A stretch of DNA of 41,371 bases from Bacteroidia bacterium (GCA_030433135.1 JAUILF010000009.1:1-41371), one strand, 5' to 3'. Counted from the stretch's first letter, positions 27,237 to 36,549 are shown. Notes: generated by a model from the sequence alone, not told the origin. Numbers and translations are program-made.

Positions 27237-30200
27237 ATGGTTAAGACCTTCCAGACCGTGCAAATATTTTGCTGTGCCTACTTTCTTGGCATAGTGCTGA
27301 TTGCTTCCTGTGGAAAAAATGCCGGGAACACTTTTATGCTACTGCCACCAGAAAATTCAGGTGTAAGCTTCTCCAATAGTATCAGCACAGACTCCGCTTT
27401 CAATGCTCTGGAATTTGAATACATATATAATGGGGGTGGTGTCGGTATTGCCGATCTTAACGGAGATACCCTTCCTGACCTCTTTTTTACCGGTAACCAG
27501 GTTAGTTGTAAACTATATCTCAATCAGGGAGCCGGTCAGTTCTTGGATGTTACATCTGTGGCCGGGACATCCACTGACAGATGGTGTACCGGGGTAGCAC
27601 TGGCTGATGTTAACGATGATGGTAGAAAAGACATCTACATTTCAGTAGCCGGATTCAAGGTAGACAGCAACGAGATGGCAAATCTGCTCTTTATCAACCA
27701 GGGTAACAACGCAGATGGGATCCCTACCTTTACCGAAGAAGCCCGGCAATATGGCCTTGATGACAAGGGGTACAGCACCCAGGCAGCATTTCTGGATTAT
27801 GACCTCGATGGCGATCTGGACATGTATTTGCTCACCAATGGACTCGAGAAGACCATCCGCAATAATTTAAGACCCAAGAGGATACAGGGTGAAGCACCTA
27901 CCACAGACAGATTGTACCGGAAGAATGCTGATGGCTCCTACACGAACGTATCTTCTGAGGCTGGAATCCGGATAGAGGGATATGGATTGGGTGTCGTGGT
28001 CTGCGATATTAACCTGGACGGTTATCCGGACATCTATACCGCCAATGACTTTCTTTCCAACGATTTGATGTGGGTAAATAATCAGGATGGCACTTTTACC
28101 AATAAGGCAAGCACCTACTTTAAGCACCAGACTCATAATGGTATGGGAGTGGATATCGCCGATTTCAATAATGACAAACGCCCAGATATAACCGTGCTGG
28201 ACATGCTTCCGGAAGACAATTATCGTCAGAAGATGATGATTCCTTATGTCAATCGCGACCGCTTTAAGATGAATAAGAACTTCGATTACCAGGATCAGTA
28301 TATGCGCAATACGTTGCAGTATAACCAGGGGTTTGACGAAGAACAAAATCCTATGTTCAGTGAAATCGGCAACCTGGCAGGGATCGATGCAACGGACTGG
28401 AGTTGGGCCGTCCTCATGACAGATTTTGATAGCGATGGATGGAAGGATATTTTCATAACCAATGGTTACCGAAAAGATGTAACTAACCTGGACTATATCA
28501 ACTACAGCAATTACAACCAGCTATTTGGTACTGTGGAAGAAAAGGCATCAAAGGCTGTAGAGGATCTCGACAACGCAAAGGATGTTCCGCTCAAAAACTA
28601 TATGTTTCACAATCAGGGATCACAACAATTCGTGAATGTAGCCGAAGCATGGGGTCTTGGTCAGGAGTCATTTTCCAACGGAGCGGCATATGGAGATCTT
28701 GATCTGGATGGAGATCTTGACCTGGTGGTAAATAATATCGACCAACCTGCTTTTGTCTATCTCAACCAGATTCGGAAACCAGAAAAAAACCAGGGCAACT
28801 TTCTGCGTATCAAACTTGACAAAGGGAGCAAAAAAATTGCCCTGCTCAATGCTAAAGTCTGGCTTTATCACAATGGTAAAGTACAATATCAGGATTATAC
28901 TCCCTATCGCGGATATAAGTCAACGATGGAGGACATCATTCATTTTGGGGTTGACTCCGCAACCTTAGTGGATAGCCTGGTGATACAGTGGCTGGATGGT
29001 AGTGTTTCCCGCAGGTATCAAGTTAAAACTAACCAGGTTATCACAATAGCACCCGGTAATCAGATGGGTAACAACCCTCGGGCAGATTCCGACCTACCCT
29101 ACCTTAACATTACCCAGGCAGATTCCTCCCTGGGAATTGCCTTCCAGCACCAGGATCACCACTTTGATGATTTGAAAACCGTTCGGACCCTGCCTCATCA
29201 ACATTCGGTCAACGGACCACCCATTGCAACGGGAGATATAAACGGTGATGGACGGGAAGATTTCTACATAGGAGGAAATGTAAATCAAAGTGGCGTGCTC
29301 TTTATACAGTTAGAATCCGGCCGGTTTATCAAGCAACAACTGGGCGATAGTGAAGCATGTCAGGACGCCGACGCAGTCTTCTTTGATCTGGAAGGAGACG
29401 GAGATCAAGACCTCTACGTGGTAAGTGGAGGTTCACACCTGCCTGAGGGTGATCCGGGGTATCAGGATCGTCTCTATCTCAACGATGGAAATGGACAGTT
29501 TGGACTGGCAAACGAGCTGATACCCACCATGAACGGATCTGGTGCATGTGTGACTGCCTGCGACTATGACCTTGATGGCGACACCGATCTTTTTGTCGGA
29601 AACCGATTAATACCACTGAGCTATCCACTGTCGCCAAGAAGTCATCTCCTGGAGAACAGGAACGGAGAGCTGGTCGATAACACTCCGGAATCACTCCAAT
29701 CTCCGGGTATGATCACCGATGCAATATGGCAGGATCTGAATAGCGATCAGAGCCCCGAATTGGTTATTGTCGGAGAATGGATGCCGGTAAATATTTTCCA
29801 ATATGAAGATGGTTCCTTCAAACAATCTAAAATGTCCGTTTTAGACTCTGAGGGGCAATCTATCCGTTCCGAGGGTATGTGGTTTCATGTCAATACAGCA
29901 GATATCGACAGGGATGGCGACATGGATCTGTTGCTGGGAAATCTGGGCACCAATTCCAGCTTATGTGCCACACAGGACCAACCATTGCAGGTATATGCAA
30001 AGGACTTTGACGAAAATGGCATCATTGATCCACTCATTACCTGCTACATTCAGGATGAACAATATCTGCTGCACGAACGCGATCTGCTGATCAATCAAAT
30101 TCCGGGTATCAAGAAGCGATTCCCCAATTACAATAGTTATGCAGAATCTGATTTTCGAGACATTTTCACAGAAAAGGAACTGGCAGGAACTGTAGTCCTG

Positions 30201-30617
30201 AACGCCTATACCCTCAGTTCAGCCATACTAATCAACGACGGCAATCTGGAATTCACTTTCCGCGAACTTCCATTTCAGGGCCAATTGGCCCCCGTTATGA
30301 CCAGCATCATCTATGATTTCAACCAGGATTCCTACCCCGACATTTTGACTGCCGGTAACTTTCATAATACTGAAACAACTCAAATTGGCCGTTTCGATGC
30401 TTCTTTTGGTAGTCTTATGCTTGGGAAAACCGACGGAACTTTTGATTCATTCTCGGGATTGTCACAGGGTTTGGAACTGGATAGAAATCTAAGAACACTA
30501 AGTCTTGTCCGGATGGATGAAAATCGCAAACTGCTCCTGGTGGGCAACTATGCCTCTGATCTCCAACCTTATATTATTGCTCCGCAATCGGAGATGATAA
30601 GTCCGGAATATAACTAG
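27237..30617 (+). CDS. FG-GAP/VCBS repeat lipoprotein with ASPIC/UnbV domain
   Basis: The 1126-residue protein has a lipoprotein signal (lipobox LIASC near residue 25). I count fourteen Ca-binding DxDxDG-type motifs: seven before the central domain (DLNGDTLPD, DVNDDGRKD, DYDLDGDLD, DINLDGYPD, DFNNDKRPD, DFDSDGWKD, DLDLDGDLD) and seven after (DINGDGRED, DLEGDGDQD, DYDLDGDTD, DLNSDQSPE, DIDRDGDMD, DFDENGIID, DFNQDSYPD). Between them, about 520-605, is an ASPIC/UnbV domain (FLRIKLDKGSKKIALLNAKVWLY ... GVDSATLVDSLVIQWLDGS). This suggests two seven-bladed propellers flanking it. Such lipoproteins often accompany SusC/SusD loci and probably bind a ligand at the cell surface; no catalytic activity is known to me. 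It is divergent from the hybrid regulator. Confidence 0.9.
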   Translation: MVKTFQTVQIFCCAYFLGIVLIASCGKNAGNTFMLLPPENSGVSFSNSISTDSAFNALEFEYIYNGGGVGIADLNGDTLPDLFFTGNQVSCKLYLNQGAGQFLDVTSVAGTSTDRWCTGVALADVNDDGRKDIYISVAGFKVDSNEMANLLFINQGNNADGIPTFTEEARQYGLDDKGYSTQAAFLDYDLDGDLDMYLLTNGLEKTIRNNLRPKRIQGEAPTTDRLYRKNADGSYTNVSSEAGIRIEGYGLGVVVCDINLDGYPDIYTANDFLSNDLMWVNNQDGTFTNKASTYFKHQTHNGMGVDIADFNNDKRPDITVLDMLPEDNYRQKMMIPYVNRDRFKMNKNFDYQDQYMRNTLQYNQGFDEEQNPMFSEIGNLAGIDATDWSWAVLMTDFDSDGWKDIFITNGYRKDVTNLDYINYSNYNQLFGTVEEKASKAVEDLDNAKDVPLKNYMFHNQGSQQFVNVAEAWGLGQESFSNGAAYGDLDLDGDLDLVVNNIDQPAFVYLNQIRKPEKNQGNFLRIKLDKGSKKIALLNAKVWLYHNGKVQYQDYTPYRGYKSTMEDIIHFGVDSATLVDSLVIQWLDGSVSRRYQVKTNQVITIAPGNQMGNNPRADSDLPYLNITQADSSLGIAFQHQDHHFDDLKTVRTLPHQHSVNGPPIATGDINGDGREDFYIGGNVNQSGVLFIQLESGRFIKQQLGDSEACQDADAVFFDLEGDGDQDLYVVSGGSHLPEGDPGYQDRLYLNDGNGQFGLANELIPTMNGSGACVTACDYDLDGDTDLFVGNRLIPLSYPLSPRSHLLENRNGELVDNTPESLQSPGMITDAIWQDLNSDQSPELVIVGEWMPVNIFQYEDGSFKQSKMSVLDSEGQSIRSEGMWFHVNTADIDRDGDMDLLLGNLGTNSSLCATQDQPLQVYAKDFDENGIIDPLITCYIQDEQYLLHERDLLINQIPGIKKRFPNYNSYAESDFRDIFTEKELAGTVVLNAYTLSSAILINDGNLEFTFRELPFQGQLAPVMTSIIYDFNQDSYPDILTAGNFHNTETTQIGRFDASFGSLMLGKTDGTFDSFSGLSQGLELDRNLRTLSLVRMDENRKLLLVGNYASDLQPYIIAPQSEMISPEYN

Positions 30618-30648
30618 TACTCTGACACAAAAATCATTATAGTTTCAG
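30614..30648 (+). repeat. Dispersed 35-36 base repeat, copy 2
   Basis: This is the second copy of the element at 5096-5131. It again starts on the last bases of a plus-strand gene and includes its TAG stop. CTAGT, CT, TGACAC, AAAAATCA and TATAGTTTCA are shared. Sequence beyond about 30648 does not match the other copy. Confidence 0.6.
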
Positions 30649-30697
30649 TCGGGTTCTTTTCAGCCATGTCTCCGTTACAATCAGTCACCAGACCCCG

Positions 30698-32041
30698 TTA
30701 ACCAACCTTTGGGAAACTCCAGGGCTTGCGGTATTGGGGCTTAACCATGTCATTGGCTTTTCTGTGATTGCTAATTTTGTTCTTATCATCATCCCACACC
30801 AGATGATAACTTCCCGTTCGAGCCGCAATATTGGCAAGGTGAGCTGAAACGGCAACAGCCCTGCCAATCTCAATGGGACATGCAGGTTTCTTACCTGACC
30901 TGATGGATTCAATAAAATCGGCCGGATGTGCCTGGTGTCCATTTTGTCCCTTGACAGGTTCGACCTTTTCCGTCTTGAAGGCTTTGCTGGCATTGTCATA
31001 TTCGGGGAAGACCTGCCACTTGCCGCGATCTGCCACCAGGGTGCCCAGTTCACCAATAAAAGCTACTCCATATAGCTGATCGTATGGTCCTACCTGCTTG
31101 CCGGCATTGTGTTCCCACTGGATGATGTAATCATCATAACTAAAGACCGCCGTCATTGTATCGTGTGTTTCCCTGGCCCGGTCGGGCAAATTCATTTGAC
31201 TTCCATAGGCCAATACCTTTCCCGCCGGTTTGTCCAGATCTTTGGCCCAAAGCGCCATATCCAATAAGTGAACTCCCCAGTCAGTCATCAAGCCTCCACC
31301 GTAATCCCAGAAGAAACGCCAACTACCATGATAACGTGATGGATTAAATGAGTGATCAGAGGCAGGCCCCAGAAACATCTCCCAATCAACGCCTGCCGGT
31401 GGTTGGCCATTCGGAACTTTTTTCGGGCCCAGACCATAATTGAAATTGGCCCAGATATCTACTTTCTGGACAGCGCCGATTTCACCGGACTTGATATAGT
31501 CCATCACACCTTTCCAAACCTCACTGCTGCGTTGTTGTTGCCCCACCTGAACAATTCTCTTGTAGTAGCGGGTGGCCTCTACCATCACATTGCATTCTTC
31601 AATGCTGTTGGCCAGCGGTTTTTCAACATACACATCCTTACCTGCCTCACAAGCCAGAACGGTGGGCAGGCAATGCCAATGATCGGGTGTCCCAATGATC
31701 ACTGCATCAATATCCTGTCGTTCCAGAAGTGTTCTGAAATCCGTGTAGGTCGCTACCTCCTGATCATGGTCTTCCTGCAGTTCCTTCGCCCTACGGTCAA
31801 GCACATTTTGATCCACATCACACAAAGCCAGACAATTCACACCATCTACCTTAAGATGGTTTATCAATACGTGGAAGCCCCGGTTGTTGCATCCGATGAG
31901 TCCTACATTCACCTGGTCGCTGGGAGCTATGCCCTGGTGTCTGTTTCGAAGGATCTGTGGCAGATTCCCCATCAAAGCTGTGGAGGCAATCCATTTAGAT
32001 GACTTGTGCAAAAATTGTCTTCTTTCCCGGTTCATGATCAA
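30698..32041 (-). CDS. Tat-exported Gfo/Idh/MocA-family oxidoreductase
   Basis: The 447-residue protein (or 445 from the second ATG at 32035) opens with a twin-arginine leader, RERRQFLHKSSKWIAS, so it works in the periplasm. The Rossmann domain shows VGLIGCNNRGFHVL and ALCDVD, then AVIIGTPDHWHCLPTVLACEAGKDVYVEKPLA with the family's EKP motif near residue 140. The C-terminal alpha/beta domain has WRFFWDYGGGLMTDWGVHLLDMALWA, typical of the exported Bacteroidota/planctomycete subfamily. Members bind NAD(P) tightly and oxidise or reduce sugars and cyclitols, sometimes as glycosidases acting through redox chemistry. The substrate is unknown. It converges with the FG-GAP gene and is divergent from the phosphoesterase. 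Confidence 0.92.
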   Translation of the reverse strand: MIMNRERRQFLHKSSKWIASTALMGNLPQILRNRHQGIAPSDQVNVGLIGCNNRGFHVLINHLKVDGVNCLALCDVDQNVLDRRAKELQEDHDQEVATYTDFRTLLERQDIDAVIIGTPDHWHCLPTVLACEAGKDVYVEKPLANSIEECNVMVEATRYYKRIVQVGQQQRSSEVWKGVMDYIKSGEIGAVQKVDIWANFNYGLGPKKVPNGQPPAGVDWEMFLGPASDHSFNPSRYHGSWRFFWDYGGGLMTDWGVHLLDMALWAKDLDKPAGKVLAYGSQMNLPDRARETHDTMTAVFSYDDYIIQWEHNAGKQVGPYDQLYGVAFIGELGTLVADRGKWQVFPEYDNASKAFKTEKVEPVKGQNGHQAHPADFIESIRSGKKPACPIEIGRAVAVSAHLANIAARTGSYHLVWDDDKNKISNHRKANDMVKPQYRKPWSFPKVG

Positions 32042-32156
32042 AATATTGAAGTAATAACCACAACAAGATAATGCATGCCAAAAGGCTATTCAAATTTCAC
32101 ATTCGCTTAATCCTGAAGTAACAGATATCTATGTATTTTATGGAAAATTTGAACAC

Positions 32157-33977
32157 GTGAATAATTATCACCTTGGTATCCTGTTTCTTTGTCTAATCAC
32201 CACTTCTCTCGCAGGACAGACACTGTCGATCAACCAAATTCAGATAGAAAGACTGGAAGGTGCAACTCCCTATACCAACCTTGATGTAAATCAGAGTGAC
32301 GAACAGTTCCAGTTCTTGATCGTAACCGACCGGACCGGTGGACATCGCCCCGGAGTATTTGAGGATGCCATACAAAAGGTGAATTTGCTACAGCCTGAGT
32401 TTGTTTTGAGCGTAGGGGATCTTATCGAAGGTTATACGGAAGATACATCTATTCTCTCTGAAGAATGGAAAGAATTCAACAGCTTCATTGACGATCTGGA
32501 AATGCCTTTCTTCTATGTTCCCGGCAATCATGACCTTACCAACAAGGTTATGGAAGATATTTATGTACAACAGTTTGGCAGGACTTACTACCACTTTATC
32601 TATAAGAATGTTCTCTTCCTCTGCCTTAACTCCGAAGACCAACTCCGGGGTGCTGGCAGAGGTACAATCTCCAGGGATCAGTTTGAGTACATAGAATCGG
32701 TATTGGATACAACTGCTGACGTTCGTCATACCCTGGTCTTTATGCATCAACCACTTTGGATCCAGGATGATCCCAAATACTGGCCACAAGTTGAAGAATT
32801 ACTTGCCGAACGGCGCCACACCGTTTTTGCCGGACATTATCATCACTACGTAAAGAGAGCCAGAAATAACGGAAAGTATATCATGCTGGCTACTACCGGT
32901 GGTGGCAGCAGGCTCCGCGGAGCACAGTTTGGCGAATTTGATCATGTAGCATGGGTTACCATGACTGAGGAAGAACCCATTATTGCCAATCTCTTCCTGG
33001 AAGGCATTTGGAATGAGGATGTTTCCACAGAGGAGTCAGAAAATCACATAGCATCAATGCTTGGCAGCCAACTGATTCAGATCGAACCGATTTTTCAGTC
33101 GGATTCCATTTTTTCCGAAGGTGATTTTCAAATCAAATTGAGCAACGATCTTGACATCCCCCTGCAGATTGAGATTAGTGAAGGGTTTGGATGGGATGTC
33201 TGGCTAACCCTTGACAGTCATACTGTTGCATTAGCTCCTAACTCGGTCGAGTTAGTACAGGCTCATCTGGCAACACGCAGGGGGCATGATCATTTGGCAA
33301 AATTCAGACCTACACCTTTAAAGTTCATGATCCAAAGTGAGTTAGAAGGATTTGGTCAGATTTCGATTCCGGTGGAGTATCAGATCATGCCCCATCTCAA
33401 GGAATACCTCCACGCTTCCACAACCACCGTTCATGTAGACGGAAAGCTAGATGACTGGAGTGAAATGAGGGGAAACTGGCAAACACTGACTGATAATAAG
33501 GTCGAATATAGTATCACCTATGATGACACCAACCTTTATATTGCCACCAAGGTTATTGATGATACTCTGGTAATTGATACCTCTCAATCCTTGCACAGGC
33601 AGGATTGTATTGGACTAAGCCTGGCATTTGACCCTGTGCAGGACGCCTCACGGGCCCCGATAATGGCCAATCTGATCAGGGCTACACCTTCTACACCTGA
33701 ATCACCCGGACTTACCGTCTGTCGTCATCCCATCGATGATGCCAGGATCGTCTGTAGGGGGGATTCCGACGGATACGTGTTGGAAGTGGGAATACCGCTC
33801 TCTGAAATAAGGAAAGCACAGGGTGGCGATTGGAACCATCTGCGTCTGAATTGGTACATTGACGATTTGGACAATCCTGAAGATTGGCAGGACATTGAAA
33901 GAAGCTGGTGGAATGAATCCTGGGGCTCCGAAAGTGAGGTGCTGGGTTCAGGGTTCTTTTTTAGATCCACGAACTAA
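32157..33977 (+). CDS. Secreted calcineurin-like phosphoesterase with C-terminal CBM9-like domain
   Basis: The 606-residue protein starts with GTG at 32157, chosen because a signal peptide (LGILFLCLITTSLAG) follows at once. The metallophosphoesterase domain (about 50-280) has every expected ligand block: D58 in IVTDRTGG, D88 in LSVGDLIEG, G123-N-H-D126, the FMHQPLW histidine, and FAGHYHHY. After a beta-sandwich linker (about 300-410) comes a CBM9-like / DOMON-type domain (about 420-605), with TTVHVDGKLDDWSEM, YSITYDDTNLYIATKVIDDTL, and LRLNWYIDDLD. It probably cleaves a phosphoester in or on a carbohydrate, or a sugar phosphate, outside the cytoplasm; the CBM9-like part would hold the glycan. 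The CBM9 call is from overall pattern and is less certain than the phosphoesterase. Confidence 0.88.
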   Translation: MNNYHLGILFLCLITTSLAGQTLSINQIQIERLEGATPYTNLDVNQSDEQFQFLIVTDRTGGHRPGVFEDAIQKVNLLQPEFVLSVGDLIEGYTEDTSILSEEWKEFNSFIDDLEMPFFYVPGNHDLTNKVMEDIYVQQFGRTYYHFIYKNVLFLCLNSEDQLRGAGRGTISRDQFEYIESVLDTTADVRHTLVFMHQPLWIQDDPKYWPQVEELLAERRHTVFAGHYHHYVKRARNNGKYIMLATTGGGSRLRGAQFGEFDHVAWVTMTEEEPIIANLFLEGIWNEDVSTEESENHIASMLGSQLIQIEPIFQSDSIFSEGDFQIKLSNDLDIPLQIEISEGFGWDVWLTLDSHTVALAPNSVELVQAHLATRRGHDHLAKFRPTPLKFMIQSELEGFGQISIPVEYQIMPHLKEYLHASTTTVHVDGKLDDWSEMRGNWQTLTDNKVEYSITYDDTNLYIATKVIDDTLVIDTSQSLHRQDCIGLSLAFDPVQDASRAPIMANLIRATPSTPESPGLTVCRHPIDDARIVCRGDSDGYVLEVGIPLSEIRKAQGGDWNHLRLNWYIDDLDNPEDWQDIERSWWNESWGSESEVLGSGFFFRSTN

Positions 33978-33980
33978 AAA

Positions 33981-34003
33981 AGGACCAGAAATATTCTGAT
34001 CCT
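33981..34003. terminator. Bidirectional terminator between phosphoesterase and TonB-C protein genes
   Basis: AGGACCAGAA and TTCTGATCCT form a 10-bp stem with one mismatch and a 3-base loop, directly after the phosphoesterase stop. A run of six A before it gives a U-tract to the leftward transcript, and CTTATAG follows for the rightward one. Confidence 0.7.
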
Positions 34004-34032
34004 CTTATAGTTAAACCGTGTTAGTTAAAACA

Positions 34033-34671
34033 TTATCGGAAAGGGGTTTCCTCAAGCTTGAATCGTATGGGAAGAGTCAGTTTGACTTTGACTCTTTCAC
34101 CGTTAAGCACTGCTGGTTGCCACTTTCCTTCGGTTTCCTTAACAATCCTTAAAGCCTCTTCAGAACATCCTTTGCAGGGAATATCCTTGGAAAGAATGGT
34201 CGGTGTTCCTTCAAATTCACCATCTTCAGTTAAGACAAACGAGACATACTCAAGTCCTTCCTGTTGATTTTCCTGAGCTCGGTCAGGATAAGGAAACGGA
34301 TTGTTGGCAGTAAACTCTTCCAGAGCATGGTTAGTACATGCAACGGGGTCTTCAGCACCTACACAGGCTTCGGTAAATACCGGTGCTTTGTCAAAATCAG
34401 ACATCGGTACCGCAAATACTTCCTTGGTTTTCACTGTCTCGTATATAGGTGTTTCCCAACTTGAAAATGTATAAGAATTTGGATCGTAGACAGTTCTTGT
34501 ATCCCATCCAGTCACTTCGTATTCAATCCCTTCCTTGGTCACCATGACCATAGTCTCATCGTCCTTGTCACTGGACTTATTCTGGGCATCTGCAGGGTGA
34601 AAAGTCAATATCCCTGCTAAGGCCACTAATACAAATGATAGTAAATTAAATTTTGTCTTTAAATGTAACAT
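34033..34671 (-). CDS. Exported protein with TonB C-terminal-like domain
   Basis: A 212-residue protein with a signal peptide or N-terminal anchor (FNLLSFVLVALAGILTFHPADA). A region without similarity I can name (about 35-110) is followed by a C-terminal TonB_C-like fold (about 125-208): GLEYVSFVLTEDGEFEGTPTILS, ALRIVKETEGKWQPAVLNGERVKVKLTLPIRFKL, which closely fits the GxWxPAxxxGxxVxVxxxxPIxF pattern of TonB C-termini. The Pro-rich periplasm-spanning segment of true TonB is missing, and Cys pairs (CVGAEDPVAC, CKGC) are unusual. It may be a periplasmic TonB-like adaptor or a stand-alone envelope protein rather than the energy transducer for SusC. It is monocistronic. Confidence 0.75.
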   Translation of the reverse strand: MLHLKTKFNLLSFVLVALAGILTFHPADAQNKSSDKDDETMVMVTKEGIEYEVTGWDTRTVYDPNSYTFSSWETPIYETVKTKEVFAVPMSDFDKAPVFTEACVGAEDPVACTNHALEEFTANNPFPYPDRAQENQQEGLEYVSFVLTEDGEFEGTPTILSKDIPCKGCSEEALRIVKETEGKWQPAVLNGERVKVKLTLPIRFKLEETPFR

Positions 34672-34916
34672 AATTGGTTACTTTTTGATTATATCTACTT
34701 AATAGACAGCACCTTATGTATATATGTTTGTGTTTGAAACCAAAAAAATTAAGTATCTGTACCTGATTTTGTTTGCTATAGCAAATGACTGGGTTTTCGT
34801 TTCCATCACAGGATGTGAAAGATTCCAGGAAAAATTTGATATTGAAGAATCTTGTCGTGATTCGAACTTAGTTTCGATTCTCCGGTTTTATTTGCTCAGT
34901 CCTATTTAACTTGCCA

Positions 34917-36542
34917 ATGAACCTCTTATCAGAACTCATCATCATTCTTACTGTCAGCGCCATCGTTTTGTACTTCAGTACAAGGATGAATCTTCCATCT
35001 GTAGTTGGTCTGCTGCTAGCAGGCATTGTGGTTGGGCCTTACAGTACCGGCCTAATCAGCAGTATAGAAGCCGTTGACGAAATGGCTGAGATAGGCATTT
35101 TGCTTCTGTTATTCAGCATCGGAATTGAATTCAGCCTTGAGAAACTGATGCAGTCACGAAGATTTATTCTGATAGGTGGTACACTGCAAGTCTTGTTTAC
35201 GATGGCAGCAACCTTTCTCATCGGTTCGGCCATCGGTCTGCCCTGGCAACAGGCACTCTTCGTTGGTATGTTATTCTCTATGAGTAGTACAGCTATTGTC
35301 TTGCAATTGTTTCAGGAAAAAGGTTGGACAAACACCTTATTTGGCAGAAATGCCATTTCGATACTAATCTTTCAGGATATAGTGATCATCCCCATGATGT
35401 TGCTCACTCCCTATCTATTTAATGTGACTAATGGTGCTCAGGGATCGTTGTATCAGGTTGGTATTGCCGTTCTTATCGTGATAATGACAGTATTTGCAGC
35501 CCGAAAAATTATACCCAGTGTACTGCGACACATCGTGCATAGCAGAAATCAAGACCTCTTTTTGATCAGTATCATCGTGATCTGTTTTGCTACCGCTTTC
35601 ATTACCTACGAACTGGGACTGAAACTGGCCCTGGGTGCATTCCTCGCGGGTTTGATCATCTCTGAATCCGAGTACAGTTTTGAAGCACTAAAGAACATCA
35701 AACCATTCAAAAAGATCTTCACTTCCCTGTTTTTTGTATCCGTTGGTATGCTTCTCAACCTCTCCTTTTTCTTTGATCACATCATGCTAATTGCGGGAAT
35801 TACAATAGGGGTTATCCTGCTGAAGATGGTCATTGTCATGGGAGTGGGCCTTCGAATGAAGTTAGGCTTGCAGAATGCCTTGTTGAGTGGTTTGGCTCTA
35901 TCTCAAGTTGGTGAATTTGCCTTTATCTTATCAAAGGTAGGCATTGATCTGAATGTGATCGACAATGAAACTTATCAATTGTTTCTGTCGGTCTCTATAC
36001 TTTCCATGATCACCACGGCAATCATGATCAACAAGTCCAGATCTATCGTGGATAATCTCATGAAAAGGCCCCCACTGAACAGGTGGTTCAATCAATTGGA
36101 TCCTAATCCGTGTATGCCTTCACCCTGTAATCTTGAAAACCATGTGGTTCTTATTGGATTTGGACCAGGTGGTAAACGCATTGCTGATTCGCTACTGAAA
36201 GAAAACAAAGCAGTAGCTGTGATCGAAAATAATGACAACAACTTCACCGAGGAGTTTCGAGGACGTGTCCAGGAAATCGTAGGCAATGCCACTGACCCCG
36301 AAATATTGCAAAGAGCCGGAGTGGCTGCCGCCCAGCAAATTATCATCACCGTGCCTGAAGCTGCGGTGGCTGAAAATCTTACCCGAAGAGTCCGTTCCAT
36401 CAATGCTCATTCTCAGATCATTGTTCGTTCGAGATATGAATCAGAGGTAGAAGAACTCGAAAAACTGGGTGCTGATTATGTTGTGCCCGAAGAAGTGACC
36501 GTAGCTGAAATGATCAAACACACCCTGCTTAAAGGAACCTGA
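34917..36542 (+). CDS. Kef-type cation:proton antiporter with TrkA-N domain
   Basis: I take the ATG at 34917 (541 residues); a TTG two codons upstream is in frame but unneeded. The N-terminal 370 residues or so form a CPA2 Na+/H+-exchanger membrane domain with about 12 helices: LPSVVGLLLAGIVVGPYSTGL, ILLLLFSIGIEFSLEKL, FSMSSTAIVLQLFQEKG, LKLALGAFLAGLIISESEYS, LFFVSVGMLLNL and LSQVGEFAFILSKVG. A cytoplasmic RCK/TrkA-N domain (about 395-520) follows, with HVVLIGFGPGGKRIADSLL and the acidic AVIENNDNN that ends the second strand. The family exchanges K+ or Na+ for H+, gated by nucleotide or ligand binding to RCK. A TrkA-C domain is not seen. Ion preference cannot be told. Confidence 0.92.
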   Translation: MNLLSELIIILTVSAIVLYFSTRMNLPSVVGLLLAGIVVGPYSTGLISSIEAVDEMAEIGILLLLFSIGIEFSLEKLMQSRRFILIGGTLQVLFTMAATFLIGSAIGLPWQQALFVGMLFSMSSTAIVLQLFQEKGWTNTLFGRNAISILIFQDIVIIPMMLLTPYLFNVTNGAQGSLYQVGIAVLIVIMTVFAARKIIPSVLRHIVHSRNQDLFLISIIVICFATAFITYELGLKLALGAFLAGLIISESEYSFEALKNIKPFKKIFTSLFFVSVGMLLNLSFFFDHIMLIAGITIGVILLKMVIVMGVGLRMKLGLQNALLSGLALSQVGEFAFILSKVGIDLNVIDNETYQLFLSVSILSMITTAIMINKSRSIVDNLMKRPPLNRWFNQLDPNPCMPSPCNLENHVVLIGFGPGGKRIADSLLKENKAVAVIENNDNNFTEEFRGRVQEIVGNATDPEILQRAGVAAAQQIIITVPEAAVAENLTRRVRSINAHSQIIVRSRYESEVEELEKLGADYVVPEEVTVAEMIKHTLLKGT

Positions 36543-36549
36543 TCACTCA

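Noticed and set aside
34724-34909. Plus-strand 61-codon ORF before the antiporter gene
   Set aside because: Composition typical of AT-rich noncoding DNA and no recognisable feature.
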